Origin: Dichotomicrobium sp964466965
GTDB lineage: Bacteria; Pseudomonadota; Alphaproteobacteria; Rhizobiales; Rhodomicrobiaceae
DNA: 61,834 bases
NCBI GenBank assembly: GCA_964466965.1
Contig: CAYXPZ010000002.1
Location: 1-61,834, forward strand
Direction: 5' to 3'
This document shows, piece by piece, positions 34,858 to 43,712 of this stretch (positions are counted from its first letter, which is position 1; each line of letters starts with the position of its first letter). The notes beneath the pieces are model-generated. The model had not been told where the DNA came from. It was given only the letters and a program-made list of their open reading frames with translations, and searched no databases. A program made the position numbers and the translations under genes.

Positions 34858-36027
34858 ATGAGCAACCACAGATTTCTTGGCTACCGGCGTGAGAACGGGC
34901 GGGTCGGCGTGCGCAATCATATCGCTATCCTGCCGGTTGACGACATCTCTAACGCGGCCTGCGAAAACGTGGCGAAAAATATTCAGGGCACGCTGGCGTT
35001 GCCGCATTCCTATGGACGCCTGCAGTTTGGCGCGGATCTGGACCTGCATTTCCGCACCATTATTGGGCTGGGAGCCAACCCAAATATCGCGGCCTGCGTT
35101 GTGATTGGTATCGAACCTGGCTGGACGAACAAGGTTGCCGAGGGCATAGCGCAGACCGGCAAGCCTGTCGCTGCCTTCGCCATCGAGCAGAACGGCGACA
35201 TCAAGACGGTCGCCGACGCCTCGCGCAAGGCGAAAGACTTCGTGCACTGGGCAAGCGAACTGCAGCGCGAGGAATGCGAGATCGCGGACTTGTGGGTCTC
35301 GACCAAATGCGGCGAGTCCGATACGACGACAGGTCTAGGCTCCTGTCCGACTGTCGGCAACCTGTACGACAAGCTGATCCCGGAGGGTATTTACGGCGTG
35401 TTCGGGGAGACGTCCGAAATTACCGGCGCGGAGCATATCTGCAAGGCACGTGCGGCTTCTCCGGAGATTGGCGAGAAATTCATGGCCACGTTTCAGGCCT
35501 ACCAGGACGAGGTGATCGAGCCGCACAAGACGTCTGATCTATCCGACTCACAGCCAACCAAGGGCAATATCGAAGGCGGTCTCACCACGATCGAGGAAAA
35601 GGCGCTGGGCAACCTGGAGAAGATCGGCAAGCAGTGCCGCTATATTGACGTGCTGGAGCCGGCTGAAGCCCCCGCTAAGGGGCCAGGTCTGTACTACATG
35701 GACACGTCTTCGGCTGCGGCAGAATGCGTGACGCTGATGGCGGCGGCAGGGTACGTCGTGCATACGTTCCCGACCGGGCAGGGCAATGTGGTCGGGAACC
35801 CTGTCTTGCCGGTCGTTAAGCTCACGGCGAATCCACGAACGGTCCGCACCATGTCCGAACATATTGATCTGGATGTATCCGGTATCCTGCGTCGCGAGAT
35901 GACGCTGGATCAGGCGGGTGATGCGCTGATCGACATGGTGGTCCGCACCGCGAACGGCCGGATTACCGCTGCCGAAGCGTTGGGCCATCGTGAGTTGGTG
36001 ATGACCAAGCTCTATCGCAGCGCCTGA
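34858..36027 (+). CDS. suyB: (R)-sulfolactate sulfo-lyase, large subunit
   Basis: 389 aa from ATG 34858, with AGGAGG 5 nt upstream (an adjacent GTG at 34855 is too close). UxaA-type dehydratase large subunit: GYRRENGRVGVRNHIAILPVDD, STKCGESDTTTGLGSCPTVGNLYD with metal-binding cysteines, and the C-terminal TGQGNVVGNPVLPVVKLTANP. Catalytic subunit of the carbon-sulfur lyase, cytoplasmic. The released sulfite would need export or oxidation; no such gene is in the window. Confidence 0.92.
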   Translation: MSNHRFLGYRRENGRVGVRNHIAILPVDDISNAACENVAKNIQGTLALPHSYGRLQFGADLDLHFRTIIGLGANPNIAACVVIGIEPGWTNKVAEGIAQTGKPVAAFAIEQNGDIKTVADASRKAKDFVHWASELQREECEIADLWVSTKCGESDTTTGLGSCPTVGNLYDKLIPEGIYGVFGETSEITGAEHICKARAASPEIGEKFMATFQAYQDEVIEPHKTSDLSDSQPTKGNIEGGLTTIEEKALGNLEKIGKQCRYIDVLEPAEAPAKGPGLYYMDTSSAAAECVTLMAAAGYVVHTFPTGQGNVVGNPVLPVVKLTANPRTVRTMSEHIDLDVSGILRREMTLDQAGDALIDMVVRTANGRITAAEALGHRELVMTKLYRSA

Positions 36028-36043
36028 TTGGCCGGGGGGCGCA

Positions 36044-36988
36044 ATGACCGAGATTGTCATCAGCGAGTTCATCACGCCGGAGGCGCTCGCGCTTCTTAAA
36101 GCGCAGCACAGTGTACATTATGATCCAAAGCTTTGGACGCGGCCAGATGCGTTGACAGCGGCGCTCTCGGATGCGCGTGCGATCATCGTGCGCAACAAGA
36201 CCGAAGTCCGCGGGCCAGTGCTCGACGCGGGCGCGCGGCTGCAGGCAGTTGGGCGGCTCGGCGTCGGGCTCGACAATATCGATGTGTCAGTCTGCGAGGC
36301 GCGCGGCATCAAGGTGTTACCGGCGCATGGCGCGAACGCGTCTGCTGTGGCGGAATATGTGATCGGCGCTGCGTTGATCCTGTTGCGTGGTGCGTTCAGT
36401 GCAACGCAAGCGCTCACGGCAGGGGCGTGGCCACGCGAGCAGCTCATTGGGCAGCAGCTCGAAGGCAAGCAGCTCGGTCTGCTTGGCTTCGGAGCAATCG
36501 GGCGGGCAACGGCGGTGCGGGCGCGCCCGCTGGGTATGCAGATCGCTGCCTATGATCCAGGGATCCCGCATGATGCGCCACTTTGGCAGTCCGAGGCGCG
36601 CCGCATGACGTTTGAGGAGCTATTGGCCACGAGCGACGTCTTGAGCCTGCATCTTCCCCTGGACGATGAAACCCGAGGGGCGCTTGGCGCGGCGGCGCTT
36701 CAGCGCATCAAGCCTGGCGCAATCCTCATCAATACGGCCCGCGGAGGCATCGTGGACGAGTTGGCGCTGGTTGGCGCGCTTCGGGAGGGACGACTGGCGG
36801 GCGCGGCGCTTGATGTGTTCGCCACCGAACCGATCGACGCCGCCACCGCCGCGATGTTCGCCGGGCTGGATAACGTGATCCTTACGCCGCACATCGCTGG
36901 GGTGACGGAACAGTCCAACGCCCGGGTCAGCGAAGTCACAGCGCGCAACGTTCTCAACGCTCTGGCTAGCCGGGAAACAGCTGCTTGA
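36044..36988 (+). CDS. slcC: (S)-sulfolactate dehydrogenase (D-2-hydroxyacid dehydrogenase family)
   Basis: 314 aa. Phosphoglycerate-dehydrogenase-like fold: NAD motif GLLGFGAIGRATAVRARPLG, substrate Arg in NTARGG, and catalytic His in PHIAGVTEQSN. Beside suyAB and comC it fits SlcC, which oxidises (S)-sulfolactate to sulfopyruvate; ComC then makes the (R)-isomer for SuyAB. It has no C-terminal ACT domain, unlike many SerA proteins. The last 23 nt overlap the converging DUF2177 gene. Confidence 0.87.
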   Translation: MTEIVISEFITPEALALLKAQHSVHYDPKLWTRPDALTAALSDARAIIVRNKTEVRGPVLDAGARLQAVGRLGVGLDNIDVSVCEARGIKVLPAHGANASAVAEYVIGAALILLRGAFSATQALTAGAWPREQLIGQQLEGKQLGLLGFGAIGRATAVRARPLGMQIAAYDPGIPHDAPLWQSEARRMTFEELLATSDVLSLHLPLDDETRGALGAAALQRIKPGAILINTARGGIVDELALVGALREGRLAGAALDVFATEPIDAATAAMFAGLDNVILTPHIAGVTEQSNARVSEVTARNVLNALASRETAA

Positions 36989-37370
36989 CGATCAGAAAGC
37001 CGAGCAGTGAAGAGGTGCCGGTCAGCACGGTACCCCAAATCGTATCCACAATCGCGACCGTCACCGGCCAGCCTTTCAGTGTAGCCAGATTGGTCATGTC
37101 ATAAGTGGCATAGCAGAAGAATCCGAACAACGCGCCATACAGCAGGGCTGTCTTCCACGAACCGGACTGCAGCGCCGGCCCAACTGCGAAAATGACAATG
37201 CCGATTACGTAAACCGCGTAAAACACCGCCGCGACGCCGAGATTGGGCTTGTCAAGCAGCAGCTCTCCTAGACGCGAGAAATAGAAGGTCTTGGCGATGT
37301 AACCCAGCCATAAGAAGTCGATGAACAGGAAGATGACGGCGGTCACCACATAGGCAGCCAGATATTGCAT
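36966..37370 (-). CDS. DUF2177-family membrane protein
   Basis: 134 aa, four membrane segments. FIDFLWLGYIAKTFYFSRLGELL near the N-terminus, GALFGFFCYATYDMTNLATLKGWP and the C-terminal DTIWGTVLTG are the DUF2177 pattern. Function unknown. Its 3' end overlaps slcC by 23 nt on the opposite strand. Confidence 0.88.
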   Translation of the reverse strand: MQYLAAYVVTAVIFLFIDFLWLGYIAKTFYFSRLGELLLDKPNLGVAAVFYAVYVIGIVIFAVGPALQSGSWKTALLYGALFGFFCYATYDMTNLATLKGWPVTVAIVDTIWGTVLTGTSSLLGFLIVKQLFPG

Positions 37371-37493
37371 TGAGAGATCCTTTGATCGTTGGCTGAGATG
37401 TCAACGCGCAGGCGGGACGTATGGATTGCTTAATAGGAACGCAAAGCGATTAAAACGTCATCAAGACCCCTCACCCGCGCCGCGCCGTAACGG

Positions 37494-38726
37494 TCACTCG
37501 CCGAGTTCCTTTCGGTAGCGACGCCAGATGATGAGCTGCAGAAACGCGATCAACAGTACCGCACCAAGGAAGCCGAGGCTGACATGGTTTGCGCCCGAGC
37601 CGGCGATCCACTCGAAGTAGCCAACCAGTTCTTCATATTGGAGAAAGGCGATACCACTGACGACCACACCAGCGATCTTACCAACCATTTCCACATCCTG
37701 TTCATATCGGCGCAAGAAGAAAAACAGCAGCATCAGCGCCCACGCGCCAAACAGCAAGCTGAAGACGGGAGTGAGCAGGACGAACAGGCTCCTTTCCATC
37801 TCGCCGCCGAATAGGGCTTCCGAGCTTTGCAAAAAGGCGTGGTTGGACAACGGCCAGAACAGCATCGCGAAAGCGCCGACCACGACCCCGCGCTCAAGCC
37901 GGTTGAGATGTGCACTGTAATATTGGTCGAGGGATCGACGTCGGAGGACAAGCATTAGGCCAATAAAGAAAACGATGAGAAGGAAGAATACGATGAATGG
38001 CAAAACGATCTCGTGAATGAGGCCCGTTATGGTGCGGTTTTCCGCGGGATTATACATGGCACGCATGTGATCTCGCATCCGGTCCTGGGCAACGCAGCAT
38101 GCCTGCCCAGTTTCCAGCTTTCCCGTCGAGAAACAATAACGCTTCTCCTCAAAATAATCTGGAACCGGCAAATACTCAGTTATATGCTTGTCTGTGGCTG
38201 TGTTATCGTTTTTTTGATCTTCTCGTTTTGCCCACGAACAATCTCTATCGAAGGGGCCAAGTCCGAGCCAGGATTGGCTTACAGTTCTGACCTGCGACAT
38301 TGACTCAAGAACAGGCAAGCGTTCGCAGCTAGTCGTATTATCCGTAAAACAATTTTCCGGCGCGCCCGTATCCGCTTGTAGAACTTCCGGCGATACCTGC
38401 CAGATGGCCGGCACGCCTCTTTGCAATTGATGTGCGAAGGCGAGCGCGCCAACAGCCAGCACAGCTGTCCATAAAAGGACACCGGCGCGCCCGTTGTTGA
38501 TGTGATGCCAATACATGTCGAGGAAAACGCAAGCGGGAAAGTAAAACGCGCATAGTGCCAAAATACCGAAGGTCGGGAAAAACAGGAACAGCTGGCTGTA
38601 AATGGTGGCAATGTCGAACCATTTTATGTCGCGGAACTCATAGACGAGTGCGCCAAGCACGCTCACGAAAGATAAACCCAGGATCAAGAAAATGATAAAG
38701 ACGGTTGCGCGAATGCCTCGTGACAT
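37494..38726 (-). CDS. Uncharacterised multi-pass membrane protein with Cys-containing central loop
   Basis: 410 aa. I recognise no family. About three hydrophobic segments in residues 8-100, a loop of roughly 130 residues, then about five segments in 235-402. The central loop has six cysteines (including SCERL, DCSW, YCF and ACC) in a hydrophilic Asn/Asp/Lys-rich context, suggesting a disulfide-bonded periplasmic domain. A GGGGGA ribosome binding site precedes the ATG. Its middle section is AT-richer than the neighbours. Confidence 0.75.
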   Translation of the reverse strand: MSRGIRATVFIIFLILGLSFVSVLGALVYEFRDIKWFDIATIYSQLFLFFPTFGILALCAFYFPACVFLDMYWHHINNGRAGVLLWTAVLAVGALAFAHQLQRGVPAIWQVSPEVLQADTGAPENCFTDNTTSCERLPVLESMSQVRTVSQSWLGLGPFDRDCSWAKREDQKNDNTATDKHITEYLPVPDYFEEKRYCFSTGKLETGQACCVAQDRMRDHMRAMYNPAENRTITGLIHEIVLPFIVFFLLIVFFIGLMLVLRRRSLDQYYSAHLNRLERGVVVGAFAMLFWPLSNHAFLQSSEALFGGEMERSLFVLLTPVFSLLFGAWALMLLFFFLRRYEQDVEMVGKIAGVVVSGIAFLQYEELVGYFEWIAGSGANHVSLGFLGAVLLIAFLQLIIWRRYRKELGE

Positions 38727-38986
38727 ATCATGTCCCCCGCTGGCCCTCGAATGCGCCGGTAGCGCTGCGCGGGCAGCCTAGGCCAACGTCAAATCCGCGG
38801 CCAGCCAAATTTGTTCACCACCCTTTCAAGCTGGGCCAGGCGTGGCAATTCGATCAGCCTGTCAGTCAACCTGTCGGCAATGCTCGCGCAAGCGCACGCT
38901 GTGTCTTGGCGGCAGCACGGGTAGCGAATAGTTCTACAATGGTCGCTTGCACACCGGAGGTCGGAAACCATGACGGGGGTCACTGC

Positions 38987-40372
38987 GTGAGACGGGTTCT
39001 AAAGATTGGCGTGGTGGCAGTTCTGGTGCTGGCAGCCGCGATTGGCATCTATCAGGTTCGCCAGATATTGATGGTCGGCGCGGGTTACTACGCCAAGATG
39101 TTATGCTCGGGCGTGTTCGTGTCGGGCCGGCCGGCTGAGTCTGTGATCGCGGAGGATGTGTTCGCGGATCAATCGCCTTTGCTTCAGTATTATTCGAGTG
39201 CTGTCGATCGTGAGGCCAAGTTTGTCGATGTCTGGCTCCCGGCCAACTTCGCTTGGCAGCGTTCGGTTTATCGTGACGGATATGGCTGCCATTTGGCGCT
39301 CGCGTCTCGTGGGCGTGATGCGCCTGCGCCGCCGCTGGACCCGGTCGCGGCGCCCGAACCCGACGCGCTGTGGCCCGAAGGCGTGCGCTCGGCCACCGAC
39401 ATTCTGCCCAGTGCCGCGCAGCAGAAACTGGAGGCCGCACTCGATAGTGCCCTTGCGGAGACCGATCCCGAAAATAAAAAGCGTACGCGCGCGGTGGTGG
39501 TGGTCCATAAGGGCCGTCTGGTTGCCGAGCGCTATGCCGATGGATTCACGCCGACCATGCCGCAGCTCGGCTGGTCGATGGCCAAGAGCGTGACCAATGC
39601 GCTTGCCGGCGCGCTTGCCGCCCGGGAGCAGATAGCCGTGACCGACCCCGCGCCGCTGTCCGCATGGCAGGGCGAGGACGACCCGCGCCGCGCCATCACC
39701 CTGGATAATCTGCTGCGCATGAGCAGCGGTCTCGAATTCAGCGAAGAGTATGACGGCATGCTGAGCGATGTTCGCGTTATGCTGTTCCTGCGCGGGGACA
39801 AGGCGGCCTTCGCAGCGCAGAAACCGCTGGTCTGCAAGCCGGGCGGGTGCTGGTACTATTCCAGCGGGACATCGAATATCGTTGCCGACAGCTTGCAAAG
39901 CGCAGCGGATGATGGCACGGCGGCCATTGCGAAGGACCTGCTTTTCGAACCGTTAGGCATGCACACGGCGGTGTTCGAGCCGGACGCGTCCGGCACGCTG
40001 GTCGGTTCGTCCTACGTTTATGCGTCGCCGCGCGACTGGGCGCGGCTTGGCCTGCTTTATTTGCAGCGCGGCGAATGGGACGGTCAGCAGATTTTCAAGC
40101 CGGAATGGATTGATTATACGCTAGAGCCCTCGCCCGGTAGCGATGGCCGGTTCGGCGCTCACGTGTGGTTGTTGCCGCCGCGATGGAACATGCCGGAGGC
40201 CGCCGCCGCCATTCCAGAGGACGATTTCTACTTCCTTGGTCATGACGGACAGATGGTCGCGATAATTCCATCGCGTGAGACTGTGATCGTGCGGCTGGGA
40301 CTGACGCGCAAGCGCGGCCCCTTCGATCACGCGCGGCTCGTGCGCAGCATTCTTGAGGCGCTGCCCGAGTAG
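38987..40372 (+). CDS. Beta-lactamase-fold serine hydrolase, membrane-anchored
   Basis: 461 aa from GTG 38987 after GGGGG; the frame stays open to 38705, and ATG 38939 is an alternative. One N-terminal membrane segment (VLKIGVVAVLVLAAAIGIYQV) places the domain in the periplasm. Class C beta-lactamase/esterase (Pfam Beta-lactamase) motifs: SMAK (Ser197, Lys200), the tyrosine motif YYSSGTSN, and a C-terminal HDGQ in place of KTG. Likely acts on peptidoglycan peptides or esters; not evidence of antibiotic resistance. Confidence 0.85.
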   Translation: MRRVLKIGVVAVLVLAAAIGIYQVRQILMVGAGYYAKMLCSGVFVSGRPAESVIAEDVFADQSPLLQYYSSAVDREAKFVDVWLPANFAWQRSVYRDGYGCHLALASRGRDAPAPPLDPVAAPEPDALWPEGVRSATDILPSAAQQKLEAALDSALAETDPENKKRTRAVVVVHKGRLVAERYADGFTPTMPQLGWSMAKSVTNALAGALAAREQIAVTDPAPLSAWQGEDDPRRAITLDNLLRMSSGLEFSEEYDGMLSDVRVMLFLRGDKAAFAAQKPLVCKPGGCWYYSSGTSNIVADSLQSAADDGTAAIAKDLLFEPLGMHTAVFEPDASGTLVGSSYVYASPRDWARLGLLYLQRGEWDGQQIFKPEWIDYTLEPSPGSDGRFGAHVWLLPPRWNMPEAAAAIPEDDFYFLGHDGQMVAIIPSRETVIVRLGLTRKRGPFDHARLVRSILEALPE

Positions 40373-40468
40373 CTGAGTGGACGTCCATAGGAACGGGGAT
40401 TAGCCTTCCGGGGTCCGGTTGCTTATATTTACGTCGATGACGAATTGCCCAGCTCCGGGGAGGATCGC

Positions 40469-41713
40469 ATGACCACCTCTACAGCGTTGTGGGCGCCGCT
40501 GGGCGCCATCGTTTTGGCTATGCTGTTGGCGGCCGCCCCCGCTGGTAATGCCGAAGAGCGTCAACGCGAAGCGCCGACCGAACAAAGCGCAGATCCTGAC
40601 CCGCGTGCGAACGACGAAGCCTTTCAACGTTCGCGGCAGCTCTTGAAGGCAATCGACGATATTCTCGCCGAGGCGGCGGAGCAGCGTTCGAAACAACAGG
40701 ATCTTCCGAGCCAGGACACCTTTCTTCTACCGCCATTATGGAGCGAAACCCGCGAAGACAACCAAGAACGGGTTCGTGCCTTACTTGACTCGGCTTTGGA
40801 AATTGTCACCGATGCGCCCGTGGTGCAAATGCAGCGTACTATCGCACAGCACCGGGCGGCGATCGACCAGATGCGCGATCAGATCACCGAGCTGAAGCAG
40901 GAGCGGCTGGCCGCGCCGGAGGACGGCTGGATGCCCGGTGTTCTAACCGATACAAAGAGCTCCATAGATGAGGCCATTGCCGAGCTTGAACGCCGGATTG
41001 CGGACAATCGTGCGGAAATCGACGAGACGAAGGCGTCAATCCACAAGGCCCTCGAAGACGCAGGGATTAAGATTGCCCGCGAACAGCTGGACCTGATGCT
41101 GGACAGCGTCCTGGGCGGCGACCTGCTGAAGCTCGTTGCGGCGTTTGAGGCGGCCAGCGGGGTCGACCAGCGCTTGGGGGAGCTGCTGGAAGCCTCATCG
41201 GATAATCCCAAGGCGGCGCGTCGTTATTTCGCCATGCACGCGTCTTTGTTCGCCATGCTGCTGCACGCCCAGGACGCGCTGATCGAGAAGATCGACAGCC
41301 AGTACATGGTCAAACTGCAGGCGATCCTGACCGACATTCGCCGCAGCCGTCAGGAGACCTACCGCTTGCTCGCGGGCGAAAACCGGCCCGATCAGCAGCG
41401 CGCGCTTGACGCCAACTTGAAGGCGCAGAACTTCGCCGAAAAGGTGGCGGATGTCTACAAGGAGTATCTTGAGACGCAGCGCGAGCAGCTCGTCGAAGCG
41501 CGCAAACGCACCATCCGCGACCTGCGCATCGCCGATAACACTTACCGCACTGTTGAAGCCAGCTTTCAGCTTCGCACGCTGATGCAAAACTCCCGGGCGA
41601 CTTTTGAAGCCATCCAGCGGCTTGAGGCCCCTGGCTTCGAGCGCATCTTCCGCAACGAGAGCCTGCGCAAGGAATTTGAACAGCTCACCCGGGAGATCGC
41701 GCCATCTTCATAG
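40469..41713 (+). CDS. Exported coiled-coil protein of unknown function
   Basis: 414 aa from ATG 40469, preceded by GGGGAGGATCGC. Signal peptide 1-34 (LGAIVLAMLLAAAPAGNA). The rest is nearly all charged alpha-helix with long predicted coiled coils (about 125-200 and 290-400), with a more hydrophobic patch in between (LDLMLDSVLGGDLLKLV, FAMHASLFAMLLHAQ). No catalytic motif or family recognised. It ends 2 nt before the converging mgtE stop. Confidence 0.75.
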   Translation: MTTSTALWAPLGAIVLAMLLAAAPAGNAEERQREAPTEQSADPDPRANDEAFQRSRQLLKAIDDILAEAAEQRSKQQDLPSQDTFLLPPLWSETREDNQERVRALLDSALEIVTDAPVVQMQRTIAQHRAAIDQMRDQITELKQERLAAPEDGWMPGVLTDTKSSIDEAIAELERRIADNRAEIDETKASIHKALEDAGIKIAREQLDLMLDSVLGGDLLKLVAAFEAASGVDQRLGELLEASSDNPKAARRYFAMHASLFAMLLHAQDALIEKIDSQYMVKLQAILTDIRRSRQETYRLLAGENRPDQQRALDANLKAQNFAEKVADVYKEYLETQREQLVEARKRTIRDLRIADNTYRTVEASFQLRTLMQNSRATFEAIQRLEAPGFERIFRNESLRKEFEQLTREIAPSS

Positions 41714-41715
41714 GC

Positions 41716-43104
41716 TTACAGGAACCAGAGGGTCGCTAGCCCGAGGAACGCGAAAAAGCCAACTACGTCCGTTACCGTAGTGACGAAAACACTGGAGGCG
41801 ATCGCCGGGTCAACGCCCATCTTATCCAGCAAGATTGGTATGAGGATGCCGGATAGCGCAGCCGCGAACATGTTCACAATCATGGCCGCCGCGATGATAA
41901 GTCCCAGTTCGCCGGAGCCGAACCATATCAGCACCGCCACAGCGAGTAGTAACGCAAACACGAGCCCGTTAATGAGTCCGACGGCCAGTTCACGCCCGAC
42001 CACACGCAGCGTGTTGACTGCGGTAATGTCCTTCATGGCCAAGGCGCGCACCGCCACGGTCATGGTCTGAGTTCCGGCATTGCCGCCCATCGACGCAACG
42101 ATCGGCATCAGGATCGCGAGTGCAACCTGCTGCTGAAGGGTGGCATCGAACAGGCCAATCACGATCGAGGCGAAGATTGCCGTCAACAGGTTGATAAACA
42201 GCCAGGTAAAGCGGCGGCCCGTGATCTGAACGAAATTTTCCGTGATTCCCTCATCGCCAACACCGGCCAGCCGGAAAATGTCCTCGCCGGCCTCTTCTTG
42301 CACGACCTCGACGACGTCGTCGGCCGTGATGATCCCAACGAGACGCTGATCTTCATCTACCACTGGGGCGGACAGCAGATTGTACCGCTCGAAATCCCGC
42401 GCGACCTGTTCCTGATCTTGCAGCGCGGAGAAAGTTTGCACCTCGGTGTTGGTGATCTCGCTGATCAGCTTTGGCCGGCGGCTGCGGAGCAGAAAGCTAA
42501 GCGGCACGGTTCCGATCAGGTGAAAGGCCGGGTCAATCACGTAAAGCTCGGAGAAACTGTCGGGCAGATCATGAGCTTCGCGCATGTAGTCAATCGTCTG
42601 ACCGACCGACCAAAACGGCGGGACGGCGACGAAGTCCGCCTGCATGATGCGCCCGGCGGTGTCCTCCGGATAGTCCAGCGAACGCCGCAGCCTGGCGCGG
42701 TCGATCCTTGAGACCTTCGACAGGATCTCGATCTGCTCGCTTTCTTCGAGATCTTCGAGCAGATAGACCGCATCGTCGCTGTCCAGCTCCCCCACCACGG
42801 CGGCGAGCTGATCGGCTGGCATCTCCTTGATTAGCTCGTCGCGTATCGGCTCCTGCAGCTCGGAAAACATCTCGGCCGGCACATCCGGACCGAGCGCTGC
42901 GATGAGCGCGCCGCGCAGGTCGGGCCGCAGAAACTCGATCAGGTCGGCGAGATCGGCCTCTTTCAGCTCAAGCGTCGCGCGGCGGGCGGTGTCTGTGTCG
43001 CCTTGCTCCAACGCATCCGAGACGGCGTTGACGAAGGACGGCGCAAGCACATCAACCTGCGCCGGCGCATCGGCGATATCGTCGGCTGTGCCCTGGCTTT
43101 GCAT
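41716..43104 (-). CDS. mgtE: Magnesium transporter MgtE
   Basis: 462 aa from ATG 43104 (MQSQGTADDIAD) with an AGG about 9 nt upstream; ATG 43113 and a longer frame to 43260 exist. Mg2+ channel with a cytoplasmic gate: N domain of superhelical repeats (LKEADLADLIEFLRP, MPADQLAAVVGELDSDDAVYLLEDL), a CBS pair (about 185-310) that senses Mg2+, and five C-terminal membrane helices including MPIVASMGGNAGTQTMTV, the pore signature. Confidence 0.95.
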   Translation of the reverse strand: MQSQGTADDIADAPAQVDVLAPSFVNAVSDALEQGDTDTARRATLELKEADLADLIEFLRPDLRGALIAALGPDVPAEMFSELQEPIRDELIKEMPADQLAAVVGELDSDDAVYLLEDLEESEQIEILSKVSRIDRARLRRSLDYPEDTAGRIMQADFVAVPPFWSVGQTIDYMREAHDLPDSFSELYVIDPAFHLIGTVPLSFLLRSRRPKLISEITNTEVQTFSALQDQEQVARDFERYNLLSAPVVDEDQRLVGIITADDVVEVVQEEAGEDIFRLAGVGDEGITENFVQITGRRFTWLFINLLTAIFASIVIGLFDATLQQQVALAILMPIVASMGGNAGTQTMTVAVRALAMKDITAVNTLRVVGRELAVGLINGLVFALLLAVAVLIWFGSGELGLIIAAAMIVNMFAAALSGILIPILLDKMGVDPAIASSVFVTTVTDVVGFFAFLGLATLWFL

Positions 43105-43291
43105 GGCCGGCATCCTGTAAAACGCGTTGAATTGCGGGCGATCTTCGTGAAGCTGGACACGCAGTCCCGCCCCTCGGCGCAGGGCGCCTTGAGCTCTAAC
43201 GCATAAATACGGTTTACACCAGAGGCGCCCGGGCTGATGCAAAGTCCGGGGCGTCGGCAATTATGGCCCGATAGCGCTTCAGTCGCCTATG

Positions 43292-43651
43292 CTACGCCAG
43301 CCCGCCGGCATCGCTATTGCGTTTGTCGTCGCGCACCTTGCGCGCATAATCCTGGAGCTGACGGCGAACGGCGGCAAACGCGTCGCGTATCGCGAGATAA
43401 ACGTCATCGTGCTGGTGCATCTCGTCTTTGCTGCTGTGGCCCACGAAATGCGCCTTACCCGGGACGTTTGCTTCAACCGTTACGAGAAACCGGTTGCCCT
43501 TGCGATGTCCGGAAATCAACTCGACGGTGACCCGGCAACTGACCAGCCGGTCGAACACCTGCTTGAGCTTATCGATATGCTCATGAATGCGGTTCTCAAC
43601 CGCTTCGGAGCTTTCCAGATGGCGAAAGGCGATCTCGACAGGCACGTCCAT
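43292..43651 (-). CDS. HPF/RaiA-type ribosome-associated protein
   Basis: 119 aa. Short hibernation-factor-like protein: EIAFRHLESSEAVENRIHEHIDKL, and a conserved helix DVYLAIRDAFAAVRRQLQDYARK. Such proteins bind the 30S decoding region in stationary phase or stress. GGGAG lies about 9 nt upstream of the ATG. It lacks the C-terminal extension of long HPF. Confidence 0.87.
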   Translation of the reverse strand: MDVPVEIAFRHLESSEAVENRIHEHIDKLKQVFDRLVSCRVTVELISGHRKGNRFLVTVEANVPGKAHFVGHSSKDEMHQHDDVYLAIRDAFAAVRRQLQDYARKVRDDKRNSDAGGLA

Positions 43652-43712
43652 TGTTGTTTTTCTCCCGGTCTTGAATGTTTCGCGGGTGGTTTGCGCGGCG
43701 TGGTTCTAGCCC

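Noticed and set aside
38987..40372. Antibiotic-resistance beta-lactamase
   Set aside because: SxxK and Tyr motifs show the fold, but the KTG motif is replaced and a membrane anchor is present; general serine hydrolase is the safer call.
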